DNA from: Mycolicibacterium lutetiense
GTDB lineage: Bacteria; Actinomycetota; Actinomycetes; Mycobacteriales; Mycobacteriaceae
NCBI RefSeq assembly: GCF_017876775.1
Contig: NZ_JAGIOP010000001.1
Coordinates: 868,001 to 932,000, forward strand
Length of the DNA: 64,000 nt
Reading direction: 5' to 3'
Positions within the stretch are counted from its first letter, which is position 1; every line of letters starts with the position of its first letter. Below the pieces are notes generated by a model. It saw only the letters and a list, made by a program, of their open reading frames with translations. It searched no databases and was not told where the DNA came from. This document shows, piece after piece, positions 1 to 8,110 of this stretch. The translations under genes and the position numbers were made by a program.

Positions 1-87
1 TCATCGTGCGGGACAGCACCTGAGCGTTACATGTGAACGGCAGGCCGTAACCGTAGGGGCCTTGTCCGGTGGTTGCCCCGGCGTGTA

Positions 88-103
88 ACTTACGCGTGTA
101 AGT
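88..103. promoter_or_regulatory. Inverted repeat upstream of the P450 operon
   Basis: ACTTAC-GCGT-GTAAGT is a perfect 6-bp inverted repeat with a 4-base spacer, ending 33 bases before the P450 start codon. Size and position suit a TetR-type operator. It differs from the GAGAAT-N3-ATTCTC palindrome found elsewhere in the window, so this operon is probably under separate control. No convincing gene is visible in the first 136 bases. Confidence 0.45.
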
Positions 104-136
104 AACTCTCCGCAGCCCTCAGAGAGGCGGACCGCC

Positions 137-1339
137 GTGAGTGTGAGCACCACCAATGACGTGTACTTCGACCCCTACGACGTCGAGATCAACGCCAACC
201 CGTATCCGACGTTCGCCCGGCTCCGCGAGGAATCGCCGCTCTACTACAACGAGCAGTACGACTTCTACGCGCTGAGCCGGTTCGCCGATGTCAACAAGGG
301 CCTCGTCGATCACGAGACCTTCAGCTCCGCCCGCGGCGCGATCATCGAACTGATCAAGGCCAACATCGACATCCCTTCGGGCGCCCTGATTTTCGAGGAC
401 CCACCGATCCACACCGTGCACCGCAAGCTGTTGGCCCGGATGTTCACTCCACGCAAGATCAATGCGCTGGAACCCAAGATCCGGGAATTCTGCGCGCAGT
501 CGTTGGACCCGCTCGTGGGTGCGGACAAGATCGACTTCATCAAGGACTTCGGCGCGGTCATGCCGATGCGGGTGATCAGCGCGCTGCTGGGCATCCCCGA
601 GGATGACCAGGAGATGATCCGCGACCACGGCAACGATCAGATGCGCACCGAGGCAGGCAAGCCGATGAAGGCGGCCCAGGACGGTCTGGTCGACGGCTCG
701 ATCTTCGAGACCTACATCGACTGGCGCAAGGACAACCCGTCCGACGACATCATGACCGACCTGCTCAACGTCGAGTTCACCGATGAGCACGGCGTCACCC
801 GCAAGCTCACCCGCGAAGAACTGCTCATCTACATCAACGTGGTGGCGGGTGCGGGTAACGAGACCACCACGCGGCTGATCGGTTGGGCGGCCAAGGTACT
901 CGCCGAGCATCCGGATCAGCGCCGGCAATTGGTCGAGAACCCCGCGCTCATCCCGCAGGCCATCGAGGAACTGCTGCGGTTCGAGCCGCCGGCCCCGCAC
1001 GTTGCCCGGTACGTCACCCGCGACGTCGAACTCCATGGACAGACGGTTCCGGAGGGCAGCGTGATGATGATGCTGATCGGTGCGGCCGTCCGTGACAGCC
1101 GCCAGTTCCCGCCCGACGGCGAGGTTTTCGACATCCACCGCGAGCAGCGCCAGCATCTGGCGTTCAGCGTCGGCACCCACTATTGCCTGGGCTCGGCGCT
1201 GGCTCGGCTGGAGGGCCGGATCGCGTTGGAGGAGATGCTCAAGCGTTTCCCGGAGTGGGATGTCGACCTCGACAACGCCGAGCTGTCGCCGACTTCGACT
1301 GTCCGCGGCTGGGATTCGATGCCGGCGTTCATCCGGTGA
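137..1339 (+). CDS. Cytochrome P450
   Basis: This is a soluble bacterial class I cytochrome P450 of 400 residues, the usual length. The I-helix oxygen-binding motif AGAGNETTT lies near residues 237-245, the ExxR pair is Glu278-Arg281, and the heme ligand is Cys350 in FSVGTHYCLG. It should hydroxylate a hydrophobic substrate using electrons from a ferredoxin; none lies directly beside it, but ferredoxin genes occur at 10.2 and 39.2 kb. The GTG start has a purine-rich AGAGGCGG stretch before it. Its stop overlaps the next gene in GTGA, so it is co-translated with a kinase and then an SDR. The substrate cannot be told from sequence. Confidence 0.93.
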   Translation: MSVSTTNDVYFDPYDVEINANPYPTFARLREESPLYYNEQYDFYALSRFADVNKGLVDHETFSSARGAIIELIKANIDIPSGALIFEDPPIHTVHRKLLARMFTPRKINALEPKIREFCAQSLDPLVGADKIDFIKDFGAVMPMRVISALLGIPEDDQEMIRDHGNDQMRTEAGKPMKAAQDGLVDGSIFETYIDWRKDNPSDDIMTDLLNVEFTDEHGVTRKLTREELLIYINVVAGAGNETTTRLIGWAAKVLAEHPDQRRQLVENPALIPQAIEELLRFEPPAPHVARYVTRDVELHGQTVPEGSVMMMLIGAAVRDSRQFPPDGEVFDIHREQRQHLAFSVGTHYCLGSALARLEGRIALEEMLKRFPEWDVDLDNAELSPTSTVRGWDSMPAFIR

Positions 1340-2409
1340 CGGCCGCGCTGACCGTCCCCAAGGACTGGACCCAGGTTACGCCCGAGTGGATGACGGCGGC
1401 GCTGGCCGACCACCACCCGGATGCGGTGGTGGACCGAGTGACCATCGACATGCGCGACGACGGCACCAACCGCCGGGCGCGACTGTCGGTCACCTATTCC
1501 TCGGGTTCGGGACCGGAGACGGTGTTCGCCAAGGCCGTCGACCCCGGCCACAAGGAGATGATCAAGTACACCAGCGGGCTGCTGCACGAACCGCGATTGT
1601 TCAACTCCAAAGTGGCTCTGCCGCTGGAGCATCCGACGGTGTATGCCGCGCCGATCGACGAGGGTGACGAGGACTTCGTGCTGGTCATGGAGGATCTCAC
1701 CGCCCGCGGTGCCGATCCGCGCGATGCGACCCGGCCGCTGACCGTGGAGCAGGCCGCGCGCGGTGTGCGCGGCCTGGCCCGGATGCACGGCGCGTTCTGG
1801 GGTGAGCGCGTGCACCGGCCCGGTCTGGAGTGGCTCGAACCGTTCGAGCCGTGGGACGGTATGCAGTGGGCGCCCTTGCCCGCCGCGCTCGAGCGGTTGG
1901 GTGACGACGCCCCGGCCTGTGTGCATGAGTTGACCATCGACCGTCTGGTGGAAGGGATTTGGAAGCCCTTCATCCGCACGTTGACCTCGCCCGGCACATC
2001 CCAGACGCTGCTGCACGGTGATCCGCACATCGGGAACACCTACCTGGTACCCGACGGCGATCTCGGGTTCCTCGACTGGCAGGTGGCCCGTCACGGCAAC
2101 TTCTCCCTGGATCTCGGTTACTTCCTGCAGGGCGCGCTGACCACCGAGGACCGCCGGGTGTGCGAGCGTGCGCTGCTCGAGGAATATCGCGACGAACTCG
2201 GGCTGCCCGCCGACGAACTGCCCTCCCCGGACGAGATCTGGCTGCGCTACCGGGCGTCGGTGGCGCACGGGTTGATGACCTGGCTGGCGACGGCCAGCGC
2301 GGGCGAGTTGTGGCAGCGCCCCGACATCGCACTGGCGCTGGCGCAGCGATATTCCGCGGCCTACGAGGACCTGCAGACCGCGCAGGCGTTGGCCGATCTC
2401 ATCGGTTAG
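1336..2409 (+). CDS. APH-family phosphotransferase (small-molecule kinase)
   Basis: This 357-residue protein has the aminoglycoside-phosphotransferase fold. Its catalytic loop HGDPHIGN is at about residues 227-234 and the metal-binding DWQ follows at about 247-249. Related proteins phosphorylate small hydroxylated molecules, and many actinobacterial members sit in lipid or steroid gene clusters without a known substrate. The GTG at 1336 was chosen because it overlaps the P450 stop by four bases; an upstream ATG at 1183 would run through the P450 gene. I infer, without proof, that it phosphorylates an alcohol made by the adjacent P450. Confidence 0.85.
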   Translation: MTAALTVPKDWTQVTPEWMTAALADHHPDAVVDRVTIDMRDDGTNRRARLSVTYSSGSGPETVFAKAVDPGHKEMIKYTSGLLHEPRLFNSKVALPLEHPTVYAAPIDEGDEDFVLVMEDLTARGADPRDATRPLTVEQAARGVRGLARMHGAFWGERVHRPGLEWLEPFEPWDGMQWAPLPAALERLGDDAPACVHELTIDRLVEGIWKPFIRTLTSPGTSQTLLHGDPHIGNTYLVPDGDLGFLDWQVARHGNFSLDLGYFLQGALTTEDRRVCERALLEEYRDELGLPADELPSPDEIWLRYRASVAHGLMTWLATASAGELWQRPDIALALAQRYSAAYEDLQTAQALADLIG

Positions 2410-2436
2410 TCCCGTCAAACGGACCGCCTGACGGGA
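2410..2436 (+). terminator. Hairpin after the kinase gene
   Basis: TCCCGTCA and TGACGGGA form a perfect 8-bp stem with an 11-base loop starting at the kinase stop codon. No U tract follows, as is common in mycobacteria. It may attenuate transcription into the SDR gene that begins about 40 bases downstream. Confidence 0.4.
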
Positions 2437-2478
2437 ATCGTCGATCCGGACACCCGCCGAGCCACTACGGTGTCCGGC

Positions 2479-3216
2479 ATGACAGGTGTGGTGGTGACAG
2501 GTGCAGCGTCAGGGATCGGCCGGGCCAGCGCGGAGGCGCTGATCGCAGATGGTCGGCGCGTTGCGTTGTGGGACATGGCGCCCGAGGTCCGCGACGTGGC
2601 CGAAGGTTTGGGAATGCCCTGCGCGGTGATCGACGTGTGCGACACCGGTGCAATGACGGCGGCCGTCGAGGAGACGGCGCAGGCGTTGGACGGTATCGAC
2701 GGACTGGTGCACGCCGCGGGGCGGGTACTCCCCGAACCGGTAGGCGCCTACACGGAAGAGTCCTGGGACGCGGTGCTGGACGTGAATCTGCGTGCGCAGG
2801 CGCTGTTGGTGCAACTGCTCCTGCCACACCTGGAGAAGTCCGCGAAAGACGGCGGATCACCGGCGGTCGTCGGCATCTCCAGCATCGAAGGCCTGGCCGC
2901 CAATCCGTTCATCCCGGCCTACTGCGCCTCCAAAGCCGGTCTGCTCGGCATGACGCGGTCGATGGCCGCACAGTTGGGCCCGTTGGGAATTCGTGTCAAC
3001 GCGGTGTGCCCAGGCTTCATCCACACCCCGATGCTGCAGATCGCCGTGGACGTCGCGGAGATCCGTGCGAGCTTCGAACAGGCCGCACCGCTGGGCCGGC
3101 TCGGTCAGCCCGACGAGGTCGGGGCCGCGGTGGCGTTCCTGATGTCGCCGAAGGCGTCGTTCATCACCGGTACGCAGTTGGTGGTGGACGGGGGAGTGAC
3201 CAGCCGTCACCCGTGA
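2479..3216 (+). CDS. SDR-family NAD(P)-dependent oxidoreductase
   Basis: This classical short-chain dehydrogenase/reductase has 245 residues. The cofactor motif TGAASGIG is at residues 7-14, the catalytic pair is Tyr148 and Lys152 (YCASK), and an NAG-like turn HAAG lies near 78-81. The C-terminal [10 protein letters not shown] is typical of the family. The likely reaction is interconversion of a secondary alcohol and a ketone. I took the ATG at 2479; an in-frame GTG nine bases upstream is possible. It is the last gene of the P450 operon and ends almost against the next gene, which comes from the other strand. Confidence 0.88.
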   Translation: MTGVVVTGAASGIGRASAEALIADGRRVALWDMAPEVRDVAEGLGMPCAVIDVCDTGAMTAAVEETAQALDGIDGLVHAAGRVLPEPVGAYTEESWDAVLDVNLRAQALLVQLLLPHLEKSAKDGGSPAVVGISSIEGLAANPFIPAYCASKAGLLGMTRSMAAQLGPLGIRVNAVCPGFIHTPMLQIAVDVAEIRASFEQAAPLGRLGQPDEVGAAVAFLMSPKASFITGTQLVVDGGVTSRHP

Positions 3217-3217
3217 C

Positions 3218-3520
3218 TCAATCGCTGGCGGGAAGCGGCTTGGCTTCCTTGAGGCTGAGCGCGGTGGTCCCGACCGAGAGCGTGCCGGCGCCGGCCTTGG
3301 TGACGAGCACCTCGGCACCGGCGTCGTCGACGTAGCGCTTGCCCATCAGGTTGCCGTCGGAGAATGCCGCGTCGATCGTTGCGCCCGAATCCTTGTCGGC
3401 GTCGAGGGCAACCATGGCGACACCGCCGGCCCGCAGATCGTCGAGGCTGTCGGCGCTGCGCACCACGATGACCTGGGTGTCGCACACCTGGCTCTGCAGG
3501 CGGGTGCCGTTCTTGATCAT
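3218..3520 (-). CDS. Small hypothetical protein downstream of fadD
   Basis: This soluble 100-residue protein is not one I recognise. It begins MIKNGTRLQS and has a single cysteine near residue 13. It shows an alternating beta-type pattern (TQVIVVRSAD, GAEVLVTKAG) and no signal peptide or membrane segment. Its start overlaps the stop of the upstream acyl-CoA synthetase (ATGA), so it is the third gene of an SDR-fadD-orf operon. Tight coupling suggests a role with the synthetase, for example as a partner or carrier, but nothing in the sequence proves a function. Confidence 0.7.
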   Translation of the reverse strand: MIKNGTRLQSQVCDTQVIVVRSADSLDDLRAGGVAMVALDADKDSGATIDAAFSDGNLMGKRYVDDAGAEVLVTKAGAGTLSVGTTALSLKEAKPLPASD

Positions 3521-5019
3521 GCTGACTCCTTAGAAGCAGGTGCGAGTTCGTCGACGAGTTGGCGGCGTAGAACCTTGCCCGTCGGGTTGGTGGGCAGTTC
3601 ATCGCGGAACACCACCCGGTCGGGGGTGCGTGATCCGCGCAGTTGCTTGCGGACATGATCGCGCAGCGCATCCGGGTCGGGAGAAGTGCCCTCGACGGGC
3701 ACCACGACGGCCACGATGATCTGGCCCCATTGCGGGTCCTCGGGGCCGACGACGGCGACGTCGCGGACCTCGGGATGCTCGACGAGCACGTCCTCGATCT
3801 CGGCCGGGGCGATGTTCTCCCCGCCGCGGATGATCGTGTCGTCGGAGCGTCCACCGATGAACAGGTAGCCGCCCTCGTCGAGCATGGCGACATCCTTGGT
3901 GGGGAACCAGCCTTCGGCGTCGAGCACCGACCCGATGTCGGTGTAGCGGCCCGACACCTGCTCACCGCGCACGAACAGTTCACCGGTCTCGCCGGCGCCC
4001 AGGACGGCCCCGTCCTCGGAGCGGATCTGTGCCTCGATGCCCGGCACCACCTGGCCGACCGAGCCCAGCCGCCGGGCACTGGCCGCGTCCTCGGCGGCCA
4101 GTGCGTCGCGGTGATCGTCGGGGCCCAGAACCGCAATGGTGGAACTGGTTTCGGTCAATCCGTAGGCGTTGACGAAGCCGACATTCGGCAGCAGCTGCAG
4201 CGCCTTGCGGACCAGTGGCAGTGCCACCTTGGAGCCGCCGTAGGCGAGGTTGCGCAGGGTAGGTAGCTCGAGGCCGGCCTTCTCCAGTGCGGTGACGATG
4301 CGGTCCAGCATGGTCGGCACCACCGTCGCCGACGTGACGCCCTCGGCGCGCACCAGCTCGACCCACTTGGTGGCGTCGAAGTGGCGCAGGTACACCATCT
4401 TCCGGCCGGCGTACAGATTCGACATCGCTGCGCTGACCCCGGCGATGTGGTAGGGCGGGACGCAGATCAGGGCTGCGTCTTCTTCTGCCGCGGAGCCGAA
4501 TTCGACGGTCCCGGTGATGTAGCTGGTGAGGTTGTTGTGGGTGAGCTCGACGGCCTTGGGACGCGAGGTGGTGCCCGAGGTGAACAGCACGACCGCGACG
4601 GCGTCGGGATCGGCGAACTCGGCTGTGGGCTGGGCGTTGCGCGCCGCGGCCAGGAACTCCTCGGAAGTCATGACCTGCTTGCCCGCTCCGGCGACCACGT
4701 CGGCGTACTCGGCATCGGCGACCACCAGCGCTTCGGGCAGGCGCTCGATCAGCTCCTGCAGGCCGTCGCGGCTGAGGCGGTAGTTCAGCGGGGTAAATGG
4801 GACGGCGGCGCGGGCCGAGGCGAACAGCAGCAGCGGAAGCAGTGCGCCGCCGGTGCCGACGTAGGCCACGTGGGCGGCCCCGGACGCGGCGATGACACCG
4901 GCCCCGCCGTCGGCCAGCGTGCTGAGCTCCTCGGTGGTCAGGCGCAGATCGTCGGACACCACCGCGGTGCGGTCGGGCCCGCCCGAGACCGCCATCTCCA
5001 GCAGTAGCGAGATGCTCAT
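3517..5019 (-). CDS. Acyl-CoA synthetase (FadD-like, AMP-binding)
   Basis: This ANL-superfamily enzyme of 500 residues should activate a carboxylic acid to its CoA thioester through an acyl-adenylate. The P-loop LFTSGTTSRPK is at about 145-155, the A5 motif YGLTETSS follows, and the C-terminal ENIAPAEIEDVL and NPTGKVLRRQ carry the hinge and the catalytic lysine. It is slightly short for the family (about 510-550). Start and stop each overlap a neighbour by four bases, giving an SDR-fadD-orf operon. A GAGAAT-type half-site lies upstream of the operon. The substrate is unknown; context favours a cyclic or branched acid. Confidence 0.92.
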   Translation of the reverse strand: MSISLLLEMAVSGGPDRTAVVSDDLRLTTEELSTLADGGAGVIAASGAAHVAYVGTGGALLPLLLFASARAAVPFTPLNYRLSRDGLQELIERLPEALVVADAEYADVVAGAGKQVMTSEEFLAAARNAQPTAEFADPDAVAVVLFTSGTTSRPKAVELTHNNLTSYITGTVEFGSAAEEDAALICVPPYHIAGVSAAMSNLYAGRKMVYLRHFDATKWVELVRAEGVTSATVVPTMLDRIVTALEKAGLELPTLRNLAYGGSKVALPLVRKALQLLPNVGFVNAYGLTETSSTIAVLGPDDHRDALAAEDAASARRLGSVGQVVPGIEAQIRSEDGAVLGAGETGELFVRGEQVSGRYTDIGSVLDAEGWFPTKDVAMLDEGGYLFIGGRSDDTIIRGGENIAPAEIEDVLVEHPEVRDVAVVGPEDPQWGQIIVAVVVPVEGTSPDPDALRDHVRKQLRGSRTPDRVVFRDELPTNPTGKVLRRQLVDELAPASKESA

Positions 5020-5864
5020 AGGCCCTGTCCTGGCGCGTCGATGAAGATGTCGATGATCGGATTATCCCCGCCGCCGTAGCGGGAGAGGTCGGTGACACCA
5101 GCGGAGGTGAGTACCTCCGAGTCGATGAAGGTCTGACCGTTCACCTTGGCCGCAGGGCGCGACAGGATCTCTACGGCCGCGTCCGCCATGATCTCGGGGC
5201 TGCGGGACTGCGAGGCCATCTTGTCGCCGTCGGCCAGGTTGGTCACCGCAGCGGTGGCGATGTAGGTCTCGGGCCACAGGCAGCTGAAACCGATTCCGGC
5301 GTCGGCGTACTCGGCGGCCCAACCCAACGACAGCAGGGTCATGCCGTACTTGGACAGGGTGTAGGACGGGTGGGCGCCCAGCCAGTAGGGGTTCATGTTC
5401 ATCGGCGGGGCGAGCGTAAGCACCTGGGGATTGGTCGATTTGCGCAGGTGCGGTAGTGCGGCCTTGGTGAGCAGGAAGGTGCCGCGGACATTGATGTCCA
5501 TCATCAGGTCGAACTTCTTGGCCGACAACGACTCGGTGGCGTCGGTCGAGATGGCGCTGGCGTTGTTGATCACGATGTCGACGCCGCCGAAGTGCTCGAC
5601 TGCGGTCTCGACCGCGCGGGCCACATCCTCTTCCTTGCGTACATCGCCCACGACCGCGACACCCTTGCCGCCGGCGGCCTCCACCTCGGCGACAGCGGTG
5701 TACACGGTGCCGGAGAGCTTGGGGTGGGGTTCTGCGGTCTTGGCCAGCAGCACCACGTTCGCCCCGCGGCGGGCCGCGCCGAGCGCGATCGCCAGCCCGA
5801 TCCCGCGGCTGCCGCCGGATACGACCAGCGTGCGATCGGTGAATGACTCTTGCTGGCTGGACAT
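5016..5864 (-). CDS. SDR-family oxidoreductase, HSDL2-like
   Basis: This 282-residue short-chain dehydrogenase resembles the hydroxysteroid-dehydrogenase-like 2 group. The cofactor loop SGGSRGIG is at 16-23, with NNASAI and the YTLSK catalytic motif following. The insert around LAKTAEPHPKL is characteristic of this subgroup. The C-terminus extends past the core with a GGGDNPIIDIFID segment. It is the first gene of the operon that continues into fadD. It probably acts on a hydroxy- or ketoacyl substrate in the same pathway. Confidence 0.88.
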   Translation of the reverse strand: MSSQQESFTDRTLVVSGGSRGIGLAIALGAARRGANVVLLAKTAEPHPKLSGTVYTAVAEVEAAGGKGVAVVGDVRKEEDVARAVETAVEHFGGVDIVINNASAISTDATESLSAKKFDLMMDINVRGTFLLTKAALPHLRKSTNPQVLTLAPPMNMNPYWLGAHPSYTLSKYGMTLLSLGWAAEYADAGIGFSCLWPETYIATAAVTNLADGDKMASQSRSPEIMADAAVEILSRPAAKVNGQTFIDSEVLTSAGVTDLSRYGGGDNPIIDIFIDAPGQGL

Positions 5865-5921
5865 GGTCCTCCTCGTCGAGCGCAGCGTCCGCTATGCGCC
5901 GTGTATCAACCGTACCCAAAT

Positions 5922-5949
5922 GGTATTGGCATTCTCATTTTTAGCAAGT
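5922..5949. repeat. 28-bp direct repeat copy 1, with regulon half-site
   Basis: This is one of two identical 28-bp sequences in the divergent region between the SDR-fadD operon and the mutase gene. It starts GGTATTGGCATTCTC and ends TTTTTAGCAAGT. Read on the minus strand it holds GAGAAT-GCC-AATACC: one intact arm of the GAGAAT-N3-ATTCTC palindrome and one degenerate arm. It lies about 58 bases upstream of the leftward SDR start, consistent with an operator. Confidence 0.75.
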
Positions 5950-6079
5950 GGCGTAATCGTCGGGCGGGGCGCCTGTCGAATCGGCGTCCACCAGACTTGT
6001 TCGGCCCCTCGTCGGCGGAGCCTAGGTGTGCAGGTCGGAGCGCTCCCGGCCAGTACAGGCGCCACATTTCCACCATGCG

Positions 6080-6107
6080 GTATTGGCATTCTCATTTTTA
6101 GCAAGTA
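6080..6107. repeat. 28-bp direct repeat copy 2, with regulon half-site
   Basis: This identical second copy is 158 bp from the first and in the same orientation. It ends 12 bases before the mutase start codon. The 130 bp between the copies carries an 8-bp inverted repeat, GGCGCCTG at 5968-5975 and CAGGCGCC at 6056-6063. The 11-mer GCAAGTACGTT, which starts in this copy and runs just past it, recurs at 10501-10511 beside another operator. It probably controls the mutase operon. Confidence 0.75.
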
Positions 6108-6119
6108 CGTTATCCACTG

Positions 6120-7709
6120 ATGAGCGAGCAAGATGTCTCTCGTGTAGAGACCCCGTCTGGCATCCCGCTGGCGCCCGTCTACGGACCGGACGACCGTGCG
6201 GTCGAGCCGCCTGCCCCCGGGACCTACCCCTTCACCCGCGGCAACTTCGCCTCCGGCTACCGCGGGAAGACCTGGACCTTCCGGCAGTACTCCGGCTTCG
6301 GTACCGCCGAGGAATCCAACCGCCGGTACCGCTACCTGCTCGATCAGGGCGGGACGGGCCTGTCGGTGGCGTTGGACCTCCCGACGCAGTGTGGCTACGA
6401 CTCCGACGACGAAGAGTACGGGGAAGAGGTCGGCCGCGTCGGCGTCGCCGTCGATACCCTGGCCGACGCCGAGATCCTGTTCGACGGCATCCCGCTGGAC
6501 AAGATCAGCACCAGCTTCACGATCAACGGCACCGCGGCGATCCTGCTGGCCTTCTACGTCGCCGCAGCGGAGAAGAAGGGCGTGCCGCGCGAGAAGCTCA
6601 CCGGCACGATCCAGAACGACATCCTCAAGGAGTACGCGTCGCGTGGCACCTGGATCTGGCCGCCCGAGCCGTCCCTGCGGCTGATCGCCGACACCATCGA
6701 GTTCTGCGCGGGTGAGGTGCCCCGGTTCAACGCGATCTCGGTGGCCGGTGCGCACTTCCGCGACGCGGGCGCCAACGCAGTACAGGAGATGTCCTTCACC
6801 CTCGCTGACGGTGTCACCTATTGCGACACCGTCGTCGAACGCGGCCGGATGACGATCGACAAGTTCGCCCCGCAGATCTCCTTCTTCTTCTACACCCACG
6901 GTGACTTCTTCGAGGAGATCGCCAAATACCGTGCGGGCCGGCGCCGTTGGGCCACTATCGTGCGGGAGCGCTACGGCGCGACCACCGACAAGGCCTCGAT
7001 GTTCCGGTTCGGTTGTGTCGCCGGCGGTGCGTCCCTGTATGCCCCGCAGGCACAGAACAACCTGGTCCGGGTGGCCTACGAGTCGATGGCAGCTGTCCTT
7101 GGCGGCGTGCAGTCGATGTTCACCGCCGCCTGGGACGAACCATTTGCCCTGCCCAGCGAGGAGTCGGCCACGCTGGCGCTGCGTACCCAGCAGATCCTGG
7201 CGTATGAGACCGGCGTGACCAAGGTGGCCGACCCGCTCGGCGGGTCCTACTTCGTCGAGGCGCTGACCGATGCCACCGAGGCCAAGATCATCGAGATCAT
7301 GGACGATTTGGAGAAGCACGGCGGGATGGTCCGCTGTATCGAGGATGGGTACCTGCAGGGCCTGATCGCCGACGAGGCGTACAAGATTCACCAAGAGACC
7401 GAGTCGGGCGAACGTCCGGTGGTCGGGGTCAATCGGTTTGTCACCGACGAGCCGGCGCCTGACATCGACACCTACGAGCTCGACGCCGAGGGCCGTGATC
7501 TACAGCTGAAGCGGCTGGCGAAGGTCAAGGCCGAGCGCGACGACGTTGCGGTCAAAGAAACCCTGGCCGCGTTGGCCAGGGGTGCCGAAGGCGACGACAA
7601 CCTGATGCACCGGTTGATCGACTGCGCCAACGCCTATTGCACGGTGGGAGAGATGGTGACGACGTTGAAGTCCGTGTGGGGCGAGTTCCAGCAGCCGGTG
7701 GTGTTCTGA
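6120..7709 (+). CDS. Acyl-CoA mutase large subunit (methylmalonyl-CoA mutase family)
   Basis: This 529-residue TIM-barrel subunit belongs to a coenzyme B12-dependent acyl-CoA mutase. It lacks a fused B12 domain, so the enzyme is split like isobutyryl-CoA and 2-hydroxyisobutyryl-CoA mutases. Substrate-pocket positions read from family alignment from memory are mixed. Tyr57 (RQYSGF) and Arg175 (ASRGTW) match methylmalonyl-CoA mutase rather than the Phe/Gln pair of isobutyryl-CoA mutase. At the Tyr-His motif before the EAGA-like loop the sequence is Ala211-His212 (VAGAHFRDAGA), so the tyrosine is lost. It overlaps the B12 subunit gene (TGATG). No clear ribosome site is seen and the transcript could be nearly leaderless. 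The substrate is unknown. Confidence 0.93.
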   Translation: MSEQDVSRVETPSGIPLAPVYGPDDRAVEPPAPGTYPFTRGNFASGYRGKTWTFRQYSGFGTAEESNRRYRYLLDQGGTGLSVALDLPTQCGYDSDDEEYGEEVGRVGVAVDTLADAEILFDGIPLDKISTSFTINGTAAILLAFYVAAAEKKGVPREKLTGTIQNDILKEYASRGTWIWPPEPSLRLIADTIEFCAGEVPRFNAISVAGAHFRDAGANAVQEMSFTLADGVTYCDTVVERGRMTIDKFAPQISFFFYTHGDFFEEIAKYRAGRRRWATIVRERYGATTDKASMFRFGCVAGGASLYAPQAQNNLVRVAYESMAAVLGGVQSMFTAAWDEPFALPSEESATLALRTQQILAYETGVTKVADPLGGSYFVEALTDATEAKIIEIMDDLEKHGGMVRCIEDGYLQGLIADEAYKIHQETESGERPVVGVNRFVTDEPAPDIDTYELDAEGRDLQLKRLAKVKAERDDVAVKETLAALARGAEGDDNLMHRLIDCANAYCTVGEMVTTLKSVWGEFQQPVVF

Positions 7710-8110
7710 TGGCAACTCGAGTACTTGTCGCCAAGCCCGGGCTGGACGGTCACGACCGCGGGGCCAAGATCGTCGCCCGTACCTTGCGTGACGCGGGTTT
7801 CGAGGTCATCTATACCGGGATCCGGCAGCGCATCGAAGACATCGTCTCGATTGCCCTGCAGGAAGACGTTGCCTTGGTGGGGCTTTCGATCCTTTCCGGT
7901 GCACACGTCGCGCTGACGACCCGGACCGTCGAGGCACTGCGGGCCGCTGAGGCCGGCGACATCGCCGTCGTCGTCGGCGGCACCATCCCGCAGTCCGACG
8001 TCCAGAAACTCCTCGATGCCGGTGCGGCGGCGGTGTTCCCGACCGGAACGTCGCTCGAAACTCTGGTGACCGATGTTCGTGCGCTGACAGAAAAGGTTTC
8101 GGAGTCATGA
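7709..8110 (+). CDS. B12-binding small subunit of the acyl-CoA mutase
   Basis: This 133-residue stand-alone cobalamin-binding domain has the base-off/His-on signature. DGHDRG (Asp13, His15, Gly18) is followed by VGLSILSG and the VVVGGTIP glycine motif. It supplies the adenosylcobalamin site for the large subunit encoded just before it, with a one-base stop/start overlap. Length and motifs match the small subunits of two-component mutases. The downstream LLM oxidoreductase gene overlaps its stop by four bases, so all three should be made in step. Confidence 0.94.
   Translation: MATRVLVAKPGLDGHDRGAKIVARTLRDAGFEVIYTGIRQRIEDIVSIALQEDVALVGLSILSGAHVALTTRTVEALRAAEAGDIAVVVGGTIPQSDVQKLLDAGAAAVFPTGTSLETLVTDVRALTEKVSES

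Noticed and set aside
1..60. End of an upstream gene in the first 60 bases
   Set aside because: All frames on both strands are short and none shows a recognisable protein end, so I could not support a partial gene.
119..1180. Long open frame antisense to the first P450
   Set aside because: It is a typical antisense shadow in high-GC DNA. The composition is rich in Arg, Asp and Val with no domain, while the P450 on the other strand has all its motifs.
5922..6107. Two 28-bp repeats considered as a CRISPR array or remnant
   Set aside because: There are only two copies, the spacing is 130 bp, there are no cas genes, and the repeats contain a promoter half-site seen elsewhere.
5892..7394. A 500-codon open frame antisense to the mutase gene
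   Set aside because: No recognisable domain, and it overlaps the clearly real mutase and its promoter.
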